Positions 8,910-17,767 of a DNA stretch of 35,744 nt are shown piece by piece (within the stretch, counting starts at the first letter, position 1; every line of letters starts with the position of its first letter). The stretch is from Perlabentimonas gracilis (lineage in GTDB: Bacteria > Bacteroidota > Bacteroidia > Bacteroidales > Tenuifilaceae), in contig NZ_JAANIG010000041.1 in NCBI RefSeq assembly GCF_011174675.1, forward strand, positions 1 to 35,744. The letters run 5' to 3'. A model generated the notes under the pieces. That model was not told where the DNA came from and did not search any database. It worked only from the letters and a program-made list of their open reading frames with translations. The position numbers and the translations under genes are program-made.

Positions 8910-10385
8910 ATGGCAAAAGGAATTACAAGCAGAAGTGAGAGTTATTCTCAGTGGTATAACGATATCGTGATTAAGGCCGGGCTGGCCGACCATTCCGCAG
9001 TGCGTGGATGTATGGTAATTAAACCCTATGGCTATGCCATATGGGAGAAAATTCAGCGGCAACTCGATGATATGTTCAAAGCAACAGGGCATCAAAATGC
9101 ATACTTCCCGTTGTTTATTCCCAAATCGTTTTTTAGCAAAGAGGCCGATCATGTTGAAGGATTCGCCAAAGAGTGTGCCATTGTAACCCACTACAGATTA
9201 AAAAACGACCCTAATGGGAAAGGGGTGACTGTTGACGAAGACGCCAAGCTTGAAGAAGAACTAATTGTAAGGCCAACATCCGAAACCATTATTTGGAACA
9301 CCTACAAAGGCTGGATACAGTCGTACCGTGATCTTCCAATCCTTATTAACCAATGGGCTAACGTGGTGAGATGGGAGATGCGGACAAGACTATTTCTTCG
9401 TACAGCGGAGTTTCTCTGGCAAGAGGGTCATACCGCCCACGCAACTAAGGACGAGGCAATGGAGGAGACCATAAAAATGGTTAACGTTTACGCTGAGTTT
9501 GCCCAGAAATGGATGGGTATGCCAGTAATTGTTGGAACCAAATCGGAGAACGAACGTTTTGCTGGTGCGCTCGAGACATACTGTATAGAGGCGTTAATGC
9601 AGGATGGCAAGGCACTACAAGCAGGCACATCGCATTTTCTTGGCCAAAACTTTGCCAAAGCCTTCGATGTTAAGTTCCAATCAAAGGAGGGTACACTCGA
9701 TTACGTTTGGGCCACTTCTTGGGGCGTATCAACCCGCCTAATGGGCGCACTAATTATGGCACATTCCGATGATAATGGCCTAGTTCTACCTCCAATGCTA
9801 GCCCCCACACAGGTCGTATTTGTTCCAATTTACAAAACAGAGGAAGAACTTGCAAAAATATCAGAAAAGGTAAACGAGCTAAAGAAAGGATTGGAAGCCA
9901 AGGGCATCACAACCCATTTCGATAATAGGGACACGGTTAAACCTGGGTTTAAGTTTGCTGAGTACGAGCTTAAAGGGTACCCCATTCGAATTGCGCTTGG
10001 GCCAAAAGACCTTGAAAAAGGAACTGTTGAAATTGCCCGAAGAGATACGCTTACCAAGGAGTTCATAAATCAGGATCTTGTTGTTGACCACGTGGTAAAA
10101 CTGCTGGATGATATTCAGCAAAACATTTTCAACAGGGCACTATCATTCAGAGAAGAAAGCACTACCAAGGTTGATACCTACGATGAGTTTAAACGAGTTC
10201 TCGATGAAAAACCAGGATTTGTTTTAGCCCACTGGGACGGTACTGCCGAAACTGAGGAAAAGATTAAGGACGAAACCAAGGCAACCATAAGGTGTATTCC
10301 TCTTGATGCCGAAGTGGAGGAAGGTAAATGTATTTACTCCGGTAAACCATCGAAACAAAGAGTAATTTTTGCGCGTGCATATTAG
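8910..10385 (+). CDS. proS: Prolyl-tRNA synthetase, archaeal/eukaryotic type
   Basis: Starting at ATG 8910 ([20 protein letters not shown]) the protein has 491 residues, the normal size for the short ProRS form. It attaches proline to tRNA-Pro in the cytoplasm. Class II motifs are visible: motif 2 around [25 protein letters not shown], and motif 3 around [20 protein letters not shown] with its conserved Arg. The anticodon-binding domain follows (from about residue 290), then the C-terminal domain ending in IFARAY. The Cys ligands known from the zinc site of other members are mostly absent ([10 protein letters not shown] instead of a Cys pair; one Cys in GKCIYSGKP), so this copy probably lacks zinc. 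Upstream in-frame sequence from 8715 overlaps the divergent lipoprotein gene and is not part of the protein. Confidence 0.96.
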   Translation: MAKGITSRSESYSQWYNDIVIKAGLADHSAVRGCMVIKPYGYAIWEKIQRQLDDMFKATGHQNAYFPLFIPKSFFSKEADHVEGFAKECAIVTHYRLKNDPNGKGVTVDEDAKLEEELIVRPTSETIIWNTYKGWIQSYRDLPILINQWANVVRWEMRTRLFLRTAEFLWQEGHTAHATKDEAMEETIKMVNVYAEFAQKWMGMPVIVGTKSENERFAGALETYCIEALMQDGKALQAGTSHFLGQNFAKAFDVKFQSKEGTLDYVWATSWGVSTRLMGALIMAHSDDNGLVLPPMLAPTQVVFVPIYKTEEELAKISEKVNELKKGLEAKGITTHFDNRDTVKPGFKFAEYELKGYPIRIALGPKDLEKGTVEIARRDTLTKEFINQDLVVDHVVKLLDDIQQNIFNRALSFREESTTKVDTYDEFKRVLDEKPGFVLAHWDGTAETEEKIKDETKATIRCIPLDAEVEEGKCIYSGKPSKQRVIFARAY

Positions 10386-10409
10386 CACCGCTTATAATAC
10401 TTAATACCA

Positions 10410-11117
10410 ATGGATAAAGAGTCGAACAGCAAAAGCCCCAAGGCCCTTATAGTTGATACGCTAATCGAAAAATCGGGGATGAAGCAACAGGTTTACGAAA
10501 ACACCATCGAAACCTTTAGCATTATCAAAAGCGTTCTACATGAATTATCAACCGAGCTTAATACTGACATCAAGAACAACGATAAGCGCATTAGGCTTGA
10601 GTACAAGGACAGGGGCAAGTTTGAAGCAGAAATGAGGGTTGCTGGTGATATTCTTATCTTCAGTATGCACTCCAACGTTTTTGAGTTCGATAGGGATCAT
10701 AGTATCTGGAAATTACCCTACGTACAAGATAACAAGCTTAACTCCTATTGCGGTGTTATAAATATCTACAACTTCCTAACCGACTCGTTTAAATACAACC
10801 GAATTGACGACTTGGGCTACCTCGTTGGTCGGCTTTTTATCAATAGGGAAAATCATTACTTTGTTGAGGGTAAAAGGCAAATGGGCTTTTTATACAACAA
10901 CTTTGGCCAAGCCATTATAAGCAGAGAGGCGGTACGAAAAATCATTGAAACCTCTATGCTATACTCACTAGATTTTGACCTACTGGTACCACCCTACGAC
11001 ATGGTGAAAATTGCAACCGTAGCTCAAATGAATAGCAAGATTGATGCCTCGAAACTTCAGACAGGTAAACGTCTTGGCTTTAAGTTTAACTCCGATGACG
11101 TACTGGAAGAAAAGTAA
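10410..11117 (+). CDS. Conserved hypothetical protein, unknown function
   Basis: A 235-residue soluble protein starting 24 nt after proS and ending 32 nt before the metallopeptidase gene. I do not recognise a named family. It is an alpha/beta protein without signal peptide or membrane helix. The N-terminal third is helical (KALIVDTLIEKSGMKQQVYENT). The centre has beta-strand-like segments (GKFEAEMRVAGDILIFSMHSNVFEF) and the GFLYNNFGQAIISREAV block. No catalytic motif stands out. The spacing argues that it is transcribed with proS. Confidence 0.75.
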   Translation: MDKESNSKSPKALIVDTLIEKSGMKQQVYENTIETFSIIKSVLHELSTELNTDIKNNDKRIRLEYKDRGKFEAEMRVAGDILIFSMHSNVFEFDRDHSIWKLPYVQDNKLNSYCGVINIYNFLTDSFKYNRIDDLGYLVGRLFINRENHYFVEGKRQMGFLYNNFGQAIISREAVRKIIETSMLYSLDFDLLVPPYDMVKIATVAQMNSKIDASKLQTGKRLGFKFNSDDVLEEK

Positions 11118-11149
11118 AACTTGCCCAAGGGCAATAAAACAACAGACAT

Positions 11150-12778
11150 ATGAAAAAGACAACTCTACTGATTTTAGTCGCAATGATAGTTGCAGGAACA
11201 TCGTGCGATAAGAAATTAAAATCGAATGCTGATATGCAAGCTAAAGTAAATGCGTTTATTGAGGTTGAGCTGACAACAGACATAAGTCACCTCTCAGAAA
11301 ACGAAAAAGAAATGTTGCCTCTTCTCTTCGAGGCTGCACAAATTATGGACGACATATTCTGGACGCAGGCTTATGGCGATAAAGAAAAACTCTTATCGCG
11401 AATTGATGACGATACCACTAAAGCCTTTGTCAACCTAAACTATGGCCCATGGGAAAGGCTAAACAACAACGCTCCTTTTATTGTGGGTTACGGCGAAAAG
11501 CCAATGGGTGCTAACTTTTACCCTGCCGACATGACTCAGGAAGAGTTTGAGGCGTTCGATGCCGACAACAAAACTAGCCTGTACACTATTATTAGGCGCA
11601 AAGCCGATGGTTCACTCGAATCTATTCCCTACAGCCAAGCCTATAAGAAGCAGCATGAAAAAGCAGCCAAGCTGCTTCGCCAAGCAGCAGAACTTGCTGA
11701 ATACGAGAACTTGAAAAACTATCTAAATCTACGAGCCGAAGCGCTCCTATCCGATGATTATCTTGCCAGCGATATGGCCTGGATGGATATGAAGGATAAC
11801 AATATTGACTTTATAGTTGGTCCAATTGAGAACTATGAGGATAGGCTCTTTAACTACAAAGCGGCACACGAAGCATTTATCCTTATTAAGGATTTGGAGT
11901 GGAGTCAGAAACTTTCGCGTTTTGCTGCACTTCTCCCTGCATTGCAGAGAAACCTTCCAGTTGCCAACAAGTACAAGGCCGAAGTGCCAGGCAGCGATAG
12001 CGACCTGGGTGTTTACGATGCTGTTTTTTATGCGGGCGACTGCAACGCGGGCAGCAAAACCATTGCCATAAATCTACCCAACGACCCCATTGTGCATATT
12101 GAGAAAGGTAGCCGCAAACTCCAGCTAAAAAACTCTATGCGTTACAAGTTCGATGAGATTCTGGTTCCCATTAGTAAAATAGTGATTGATGAGGAGCAGC
12201 GTAAGCACGTAACCTTCGATGCATTCTTTGAGAACACCATGTTCCATGAGGTGGCTCATGGTCTAGGAATTAAGAATACAATCAATAATAACGGCACTGT
12301 AAGAGAGGCGCTAAGGGAAACCTACAGCCCAATTGAAGAGAACAAAGCCGATATCTTAGGTCTATTCATGGTCTCGAACCTTGTAGCAATGGGCGAAATG
12401 GGCGAAAAGGATTTGATGGACAACTACGTAACCTTTATGGCAGGAATTTTCCGCTCGGTTCGCTTTGGCGCTGCATCAGCACACGGCAAGGCCAACATGA
12501 TGAGGTTCTACTACTTCCAAGAGCAAGGGGCATTCACACGCAACCCCGAGACCGGAACCTACAAGGTTGATTTTGAGATGATGACCAAAGCCATGAACTC
12601 CCTTGCCGAAAAGATACTGGTTGTTCAGGGCGATGGAAACTACCAAGAGGCCAAAAAAATGCTCGATGAAATGGGCTACATCAAGGAGGAACTCCAGGCA
12701 GATTTAAACAGAATTAACGAGTCTAATATCCCTGTGGATATCAGGTTTAAGCAAGGGCTCGAAATGCTAGGTCTATAA
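11150..12778 (+). CDS. M49-like (dipeptidyl-peptidase III type) metallopeptidase lipoprotein
   Basis: A 542-residue protein with a lipoprotein-type signal (MKKTTLLILVAMIVAGTSC, Cys19), so it is probably exported and membrane-anchored. A zinc-peptidase site is visible: HEVAH at residues 366-370 and a second motif EENKAD at 396-401 whose Glu397 would be the third zinc ligand. This resembles the HExxGH plus EExxAE pair of dipeptidyl-peptidase III (family M49), but with a plain HExxH instead of the six-residue motif and a shorter spacing. Related Bacteroidota proteins are annotated as DPP III family or zinc-dependent hydrolases. Release of dipeptides from peptides is the likely reaction but is inferred. 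It follows the unknown gene by 32 nt and ends at a strong terminator. Confidence 0.75.
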   Translation: MKKTTLLILVAMIVAGTSCDKKLKSNADMQAKVNAFIEVELTTDISHLSENEKEMLPLLFEAAQIMDDIFWTQAYGDKEKLLSRIDDDTTKAFVNLNYGPWERLNNNAPFIVGYGEKPMGANFYPADMTQEEFEAFDADNKTSLYTIIRRKADGSLESIPYSQAYKKQHEKAAKLLRQAAELAEYENLKNYLNLRAEALLSDDYLASDMAWMDMKDNNIDFIVGPIENYEDRLFNYKAAHEAFILIKDLEWSQKLSRFAALLPALQRNLPVANKYKAEVPGSDSDLGVYDAVFYAGDCNAGSKTIAINLPNDPIVHIEKGSRKLQLKNSMRYKFDEILVPISKIVIDEEQRKHVTFDAFFENTMFHEVAHGLGIKNTINNNGTVREALRETYSPIEENKADILGLFMVSNLVAMGEMGEKDLMDNYVTFMAGIFRSVRFGAASAHGKANMMRFYYFQEQGAFTRNPETGTYKVDFEMMTKAMNSLAEKILVVQGDGNYQEAKKMLDEMGYIKEELQADLNRINESNIPVDIRFKQGLEMLGL

Positions 12779-12792
12779 GCTAACGCAAGTAT

Positions 12793-12821
12793 AAAGTGGC
12801 CGGTAAAACCGGCCACTTTCT
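12793..12821 (+). terminator. Terminator after the peptidase gene
   Basis: A perfect 12-bp GC-rich stem (12793-12804 with 12808-12819, aaagtggccggt) has a 3-nt loop and is followed by ctta. It lies 14 nt after the stop at 12778 and closes the proS-containing unit. Confidence 0.85.
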
Positions 12822-12892
12822 TACTACATAATCATCGTTTCCTGCGAATAGAATATTTTATTACCTTAGCCCAAAATAATCCAACTACCACA

Positions 12893-13471
12893 ATGAATCT
12901 AACTTTCAATTTCATAAAATCCGTTTCGAATATCTACGACGAGATGATGGAAAATGGATTTTCACTTGTTTACCTTGGGGAGTTTAGCCATGAGATTACC
13001 AAGATGTTTACCTCCATGGCCGAGTCGGATATGGAAAAGCAAAGCGAAGAGCGTTCTGTGCAGCGCAAGGTATACCATGTTATGGTTGAGACCCTGCAAA
13101 ATATGAACAAGCACTCCGACGAAATACGAGACGGGAAAATTGGAAGCGGACTTTTTATCATCGGGAAAAAGGATGACACCTACTATATTATTACTTCAAA
13201 CAAGGTAGCTCGCAAGCACAAGGACGACTTGGAGAACTCACTGATTACCGTGAACAACGCCTCTAAGGAAGAGCTAAAGGAGATGTATAAGAAGCAGATT
13301 AAGGAAGGTAAACTATCATCGAAAGGCGGCGCTGGGTTAGGCCTTATAGATATAGCTCGTAAAACAGGCGAAACGCTAAACTACCAGTTTTTACAGCTCG
13401 ACGGTGAGAACTTCTACTTTATCCTAAAGGTAGAGATTAACGCGAAAAAATTTGCCAAGGAGGCCTACTAA
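12893..13471 (+). CDS. SiaB family protein kinase-like (DUF6272)
   Basis: A 192-residue cytoplasmic protein with features of the SiaB/GHKL-ATPase-like fold. An N-box-like segment (ETLQNMNKHS, 66-75) and a G-box-like segment (GGAGLGLIDIAR, 145-156) would bind ATP. In Pseudomonas SiaB phosphorylates SiaC as part of a stress and biofilm switch with the phosphatase SiaA. No SiaC (DUF1987), SpoIIE phosphatase or STAS gene lies beside it here, so any partner is encoded elsewhere. A TACCTTAG element (12862-12869) sits 23 nt upstream and may be a variant -7 box. The gene converges on the minus-strand gene 12 nt downstream. Confidence 0.82.
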   Translation: MNLTFNFIKSVSNIYDEMMENGFSLVYLGEFSHEITKMFTSMAESDMEKQSEERSVQRKVYHVMVETLQNMNKHSDEIRDGKIGSGLFIIGKKDDTYYIITSNKVARKHKDDLENSLITVNNASKEELKEMYKKQIKEGKLSSKGGAGLGLIDIARKTGETLNYQFLQLDGENFYFILKVEINAKKFAKEAY

Positions 13472-13483
13472 TAGCCATCCCTA

Positions 13484-14221
13484 TTACCAACGGGTTTCGC
13501 TAAAAAGGTTAGGATCAAAAAAATCATCGGGTAAGGAGCTGGGCAAACGAATATCAAAATATTTCTCGTATAGGTACATCTGTCCGTTTTCGAAATACTG
13601 AACCTCGGTGGCTACAGGCTTATCGTATATCATCTTATAGTTTTGATAAAAGATCTCTGTAACCCCATTTTCATCCACCTTACGAATTCCATGGAATAAT
13701 AAATCGTCCTTACCAACCCAAAAACATTTCACGTTGTTATTTCCAACCTCATAATACTCCTTACCTTTTATCGTAGTAACTCGAACCATCGACAGATCGA
13801 TACCTAACCCTACAACCTTAGGAATAACAATGGAGGGGTTAACCGAGTACATGTCGTAGCCCAAAATCATAACCTCATGCAACCTGGGACGGGTTCCTAT
13901 AAGCTTGTTATGATTAAATGTGAACAATGAATCGTTTACCACAAGCCATCCCCTACCCGACGAAAAATCTTTATATCGGATATGCAGCCTGCTTGGAGAT
14001 GAGTAGGCAACCATCCACACCTCGTTGCGAACAAGGCTGTCGTTCTTATACCTATACATATCCTGCTTAAATGTGATATGGCTATACCAATCGCTTGAGT
14101 AGCGTGAATGTATTTGCCCAATAAGTTCTTCGCCATTGGTAAGTGGTTGGGAAGCAAAAACGCCTAAAGCACAAAAAGCTAAGGCTAAAGTTGCAATTGC
14201 TGTACAGATTGACTTTTTCAT
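13484..14221 (-). CDS. Periplasmic LolA-fold protein, unknown specific role
   Basis: From ATG 14221 the protein has 245 residues with a signal peptide (MKKSICTAIATLALAFCALG, cleaved near ASQP), so it is exported. An upstream ATG at 14278 would place 19 extra polar residues before the signal and is unlikely. The mature part is beta-rich with a pattern seen in outer-membrane lipoprotein-sorting (LolA/LolB-like) proteins: FKQDMYRYKND, a PSRLHIRYKDF strand, VVNDSLFTFNHNK, and a YFDIRLPSSLPDDFFDP ending. It may bind lipid or lipoprotein moieties in a cavity. It is distinct from the bona fide LolA at 17819. It sits alone on its strand. Confidence 0.65.
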   Translation of the reverse strand: MKKSICTAIATLALAFCALGVFASQPLTNGEELIGQIHSRYSSDWYSHITFKQDMYRYKNDSLVRNEVWMVAYSSPSRLHIRYKDFSSGRGWLVVNDSLFTFNHNKLIGTRPRLHEVMILGYDMYSVNPSIVIPKVVGLGIDLSMVRVTTIKGKEYYEVGNNNVKCFWVGKDDLLFHGIRKVDENGVTEIFYQNYKMIYDKPVATEVQYFENGQMYLYEKYFDIRLPSSLPDDFFDPNLFSETRW

Positions 14222-14399
14222 AGTACCAAGAATTCTAACCCATCGATTAAAAAAGTTTGGGTTATACAACATGTGCAATATAGAGAATTTGAAGAGAATA
14301 AAAGATCTAATGCCAAAAGATTTTGAATCATTTTAAAGATTTAGATTGGCTCTATTAGAATTTATTGCGATTTTTGTGGGTTAAAATAAACAGATAAAG

Positions 14400-14873
14400 A
14401 TGGAAGAGAAGCACGAGGATTTTATGAGAGAGGCCATAGGGCTTTCTGTTGAAAATGTGATGAACCAAGGAGGGCCATTCGGGGCAGTTATTGTAAAAGA
14501 CGGAAAGGTAATTGCAACTGGTGTAAATAGGGTAACAGGAAACAACGATCCTACCGCCCATGCCGAGGTAATGGCCATTAGAGCTGCCGCTCAAAAACTT
14601 AACGACTATAACCTTAGCGGATGTACAATTTATACGTCATGTGAGCCTTGCCCTATGTGCCTATCGGCCATTTACTGGGCACGAATTGACGAGATATACT
14701 TTGGCAACACAAAGTTGGACGCTAAGAACATTGGCTTTGACGATTCATTTATTTACGATGAGATTGAAAAACCCATAGAAGAACGGAAAGTAAAGGCACA
14801 TCAGATTTTGCATAACGAGGCGCTGGAAGGTTTTAAGAAATGGAAAAACTTTGAAGGCAAGGTTGAGTACTAG
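14400..14873 (+). CDS. guaD: Guanine deaminase (cytidine deaminase fold)
   Basis: A 157-residue enzyme that very closely resembles Bacillus subtilis GuaD in length and order of motifs. These are GGPFGAVIVKDG (24-35), NDPTAHAEV with zinc ligand His54 and catalytic Glu56, and SCEPCPMC with zinc ligands Cys84 and Cys87, followed by AIYWAR and GFDDSFIYDEI. It would convert guanine to xanthine and ammonia in purine salvage. A broader nucleoside deaminase activity is possible. The conserved FDDSFIY and C-terminal aromatic tail (VEY) favour guanine over tRNA adenosine. It begins the plus-strand run that continues into mnmE 56 nt later. Confidence 0.85.
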   Translation: MEEKHEDFMREAIGLSVENVMNQGGPFGAVIVKDGKVIATGVNRVTGNNDPTAHAEVMAIRAAAQKLNDYNLSGCTIYTSCEPCPMCLSAIYWARIDEIYFGNTKLDAKNIGFDDSFIYDEIEKPIEERKVKAHQILHNEALEGFKKWKNFEGKVEY

Positions 14874-14929
14874 CACTTTTCCTATTCTTAGCCCAAAGTA
14901 CACGCACAAAATTACCACTGTATTAATTA

Positions 14930-16333
14930 ATGACCAGAGATACCACCATAGTAGCCATTGCAACTGCTGCCGGAATGGGCGCCATTGCAGTAATTCGCTT
15001 GAGCGGAGAGCAATCGTTAAGCATCTGCGAGAAGGTTTTTAAACCTACAAAAAGGGGCAAGAAGCTATCCGATCAGCCTGCCTACACCATTCATCATGGT
15101 AAAATTATTGATGATACCCGAGTGGTGGATGATGTATTGGTAAGTATTTTTAAAGCACCCCACTCCTACACCGGCGAGGATGTGGTGGAGATTTCGTGCC
15201 ACGGGTCGGTGCTTATTCAGAGGCAAATACTAGAGTTGCTTATTAAGCATGGCGCCACCCACGCCCAAGCGGGTGAGTTCACCCTCCGCGCCTTTCTTAA
15301 TGGCAAAATGGATCTGTCGCAAGCCGAGGGTGTGGCCGACCTTATTGCATCCACCAGCGAAACTGCTCGTAGAGTAGCCCTCGATCAGATACGGGGAGGT
15401 TTTTCCAATCAGCTCAAGGAGCTGCGCACTCAGTTGCTTAACTTTATCTCCCTAATTGAACTTGAACTCGATTTTAGCGAGGAGGATGTGGAATTTGCCG
15501 ACAGAGAGCAGCTGTACAAACTTGTTGAGGAAACAGAGAAACAAACAACTAAGCTGCTGGAGTCGTTTAAACTGGGGAATGTTATTAAAGCCGGAGTACC
15601 TGTAACCATTGCCGGCAAGCCTAACGTGGGCAAATCGACGCTATTAAACAGAATACTGAACGAGGAGAAGGCAATTGTTTCGGATATTGCTGGAACAACC
15701 CGCGATAGCATTGAGGATACCATTGTAATAGAAGGTGTAACCTTCAGGTTTATCGATACGGCAGGCCTAAGGCATACAACCGATACTGTTGAGTCAATAG
15801 GGATTGAGCGAGCCTATGCCAAAATTTCGCAAGCACATATTGTGCTTTTACTTGTTGATACGCGAACTGCCATTGACGAAACCCTTGATGAGATTGACAG
15901 CATTAGGAATTCGCTAAAAAACGACCAACGGATAATTATACTGGCCAATAAGGTTGATATGGTAGACGATAGCACCCATAGCAACTTCACATCAAGCATT
16001 AGAGAAAGGTTTAGGGATATTACCCTAATACCGCTATCGGCCAAACACGGTCAAAATATGGACACGCTGCTACATGAGCTGGTAAAGGGTTACCAAATAC
16101 CCGTGGGCAACGACGAAGCGGTAATCGTCACCAATGCCCGTCACTACGAGTCGCTCCTAAGAGCGCAAGAAAATTTGCATCGGGTTAAGGAAGGAATTAA
16201 TCGCAATATCCCCACCGACCTGCTGGCTATGGACATTCGACAAGTGCTGCACTACATTGGCCAGATCACAGGAAGCGTATCAACAGACGAGATATTGGGT
16301 AATATCTTTTCGAAGTTTTGCATAGGAAAGTAA
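14930..16333 (+). CDS. mnmE: tRNA uridine-5-carboxymethylaminomethyl GTPase MnmE
   Basis: A 467-residue full-length MnmE. The N-terminal tetrahydrofolate-binding domain (TIVAIATAAGMGAIAVIRLSG) is followed by a helical domain and an inserted G domain: P-loop GKPNVGKST (229-237), DIAGTTRD, DTAGLR and NKVD. It ends in the invariant FCIGK, whose Cys acts in modification. With MnmG it makes the cmnm5 group at wobble U34 of several tRNAs. It is followed by arfB after only 3 nt. A TATTCTTAGCCCAAA sequence about 35-45 nt upstream resembles the one before the SiaB-like gene and may be an internal promoter. Confidence 0.97.
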   Translation: MTRDTTIVAIATAAGMGAIAVIRLSGEQSLSICEKVFKPTKRGKKLSDQPAYTIHHGKIIDDTRVVDDVLVSIFKAPHSYTGEDVVEISCHGSVLIQRQILELLIKHGATHAQAGEFTLRAFLNGKMDLSQAEGVADLIASTSETARRVALDQIRGGFSNQLKELRTQLLNFISLIELELDFSEEDVEFADREQLYKLVEETEKQTTKLLESFKLGNVIKAGVPVTIAGKPNVGKSTLLNRILNEEKAIVSDIAGTTRDSIEDTIVIEGVTFRFIDTAGLRHTTDTVESIGIERAYAKISQAHIVLLLVDTRTAIDETLDEIDSIRNSLKNDQRIIILANKVDMVDDSTHSNFTSSIRERFRDITLIPLSAKHGQNMDTLLHELVKGYQIPVGNDEAVIVTNARHYESLLRAQENLHRVKEGINRNIPTDLLAMDIRQVLHYIGQITGSVSTDEILGNIFSKFCIGK

Positions 16334-16336
16334 CAT

Positions 16337-16753
16337 ATGAATAACCCCAATAGATGCAACAAAGATTTTAGCACCGAATTTACCTTCGCAGCATCACGCA
16401 GCGGGGGGGCTGGCGGACAAAATGTGAATAAGGTGAACACCAAGGTGGAGCTTCGTTTCTCGGTTGCCAATTCCCAGCTACTTAGCGATTACGAGAAGGA
16501 AGTTATTACAGAAAAACTGGCCAACAGAATAAATTCCGATGGTGAGCTAATAATAGTATCGCAGGTTGAGCGGAGCCAGCTGGGCAACAAGCTTAGGTGC
16601 ATTGAGAAGTTTTACGAGTTGATTAACCAAGCGCTAACCCCACGCAAAAAGCGAAAGCCTACGAAGCCCACCAAAGCCTCACAGGTTAAGCGAGTTGATA
16701 AAAAGCGGCAACGTTCGGTTAAGAAGGAGCTTCGCAAAAAACCAAACATCTAA
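16337..16753 (+). CDS. arfB: Peptidyl-tRNA hydrolase ArfB (ribosome rescue)
   Basis: A 138-residue ArfB/YaeJ/ICT1-type factor. The catalytic GGQ loop is at residues 26-28 within SRSGGAGGQNVNKVNTKVEL. The C-terminal tail (from about 105) is very basic (RKKRKPTKPTKASQVKRVDKKRQR), which in ArfB inserts into the empty mRNA channel of stalled ribosomes. It hydrolyses peptidyl-tRNA on non-stop ribosomes. It begins 3 nt after mnmE and its TAA shares a base with the next ATG (TAATG at 16751-16755), indicating tight co-expression. Confidence 0.95.
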   Translation: MNNPNRCNKDFSTEFTFAASRSGGAGGQNVNKVNTKVELRFSVANSQLLSDYEKEVITEKLANRINSDGELIIVSQVERSQLGNKLRCIEKFYELINQALTPRKKRKPTKPTKASQVKRVDKKRQRSVKKELRKKPNI

Positions 16754-16992
16754 TGGAAGATATTGCCCCACAGGGTATGAACCCGCAAATAGTAAGGGAC
16801 TTAATTACAACCAAGATGCCTTACGGCAAGTACAAAGGTGTGGCAATTTATCGTTTACCCGAACCCTACCTTGTTTGGTACCACAGCAAAGGGTTTCCTC
16901 AGGGAAGGCTGGGGATGCTTTTGCATACCATCTATGAGGTTAAGCTAAATGGGCTAGAGTATCTTTTAAAACCCTTCTTAAACAAGAGGTAA
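16753..16992 (+). CDS. DUF3820 family small protein
   Basis: A 79-residue protein with the DUF3820 core: KMPYGKYKGVAIYRLPEPYLVWY near residues 21-43, then GRLGMLLHTIYEVKLNGL. This family has been labelled a putative quorum-sensing-regulated virulence factor in Pseudomonas, but its biochemical function is unknown. It has no signal peptide. It overlaps arfB by one base and is followed by the thioesterase after 7 nt, so it belongs to the mnmE operon. Confidence 0.88.
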   Translation: MEDIAPQGMNPQIVRDLITTKMPYGKYKGVAIYRLPEPYLVWYHSKGFPQGRLGMLLHTIYEVKLNGLEYLLKPFLNKR

Positions 16993-16999
16993 AAGCTAT

Positions 17000-17767
17000 A
17001 TGGATATGAAAACTGTTGATATTAAAAACTTTTTTAAAAGAGAATTTCAGGTTAACTCCTATCATACCGACCTTAACGGCAGGCTCTCAATCCCATCGAT
17101 ATTCCTATTCTTTCAAGAGATAGCCTGGGAGCACGCATCGATGTATGGCTTTGGATACGACGATTTGAAGGATCACAGCTCATTCTGGGTGCTATCGAGG
17201 ATACATCTTGAAGTAGACGAACTACCCAAGTGGACTGAGAGTTTTACCCTAACCACATGGCCCAGTGGTACCGACGGCCCTTTTGCCCTGCGCGATTTTA
17301 TTATCACCAACACTCAAGGGCAGCAGGTTATAAGGGCCACATCGAGCTGGCTTATAGTGGATGCCCATACACGCCGACCCAAGCGTCCCGATGCCTTTAA
17401 GGACAGGATGTCCATTTGCGATACCATTAGGGCTACACCCTGCAATGCTCCAAAAGTAGGCAACTCCGAAGGCAAGCTAATTCACGAGGTTCAGCATACC
17501 GTTGGGGTTTGCGATATTGATGTGAATGGGCATATCAACAACACCAAGTACATCGAGTGGGCAGTAAACTCATTCTCTGAGAACGATTACAAAAACCTAT
17601 CGATTAACCAAATAGATGTTAACTTCCTTTCGGAAGGTTTCTGCAACAATGTTTGCACGCACAGGACCGAAGCCATTGACAATACCACCCGACGAACCGC
17701 CATTGTAAGAGAAGATAACGCTAAGGTTTTAGCAGTGGTAAGCATTTGTAGTGGGCAAAAAGAATAG
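17000..17767 (+). CDS. Acyl-ACP thioesterase (FatA/FatB-like)
   Basis: A 255-residue double hot-dog enzyme. The first hot-dog has QVNSYHTDLNGRLSIPSIFLFFQEIAWEH, and the second carries the active-site block DIDVNGHINNTKYIEW with Asp174, Asn176 and His178. It would release free fatty acids from acyl carrier protein in the cytoplasm; bacterial members are usually single-copy and of unclear physiological purpose. The ATG at 17000 lies 7 nt after the DUF3820 stop; an ATG two codons later (17006) is also possible. It is the last gene of the operon and its stop codon is inside a hairpin serving the convergent lolA. Confidence 0.88.
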   Translation: MDMKTVDIKNFFKREFQVNSYHTDLNGRLSIPSIFLFFQEIAWEHASMYGFGYDDLKDHSSFWVLSRIHLEVDELPKWTESFTLTTWPSGTDGPFALRDFIITNTQGQQVIRATSSWLIVDAHTRRPKRPDAFKDRMSICDTIRATPCNAPKVGNSEGKLIHEVQHTVGVCDIDVNGHINNTKYIEWAVNSFSENDYKNLSINQIDVNFLSEGFCNNVCTHRTEAIDNTTRRTAIVREDNAKVLAVVSICSGQKE

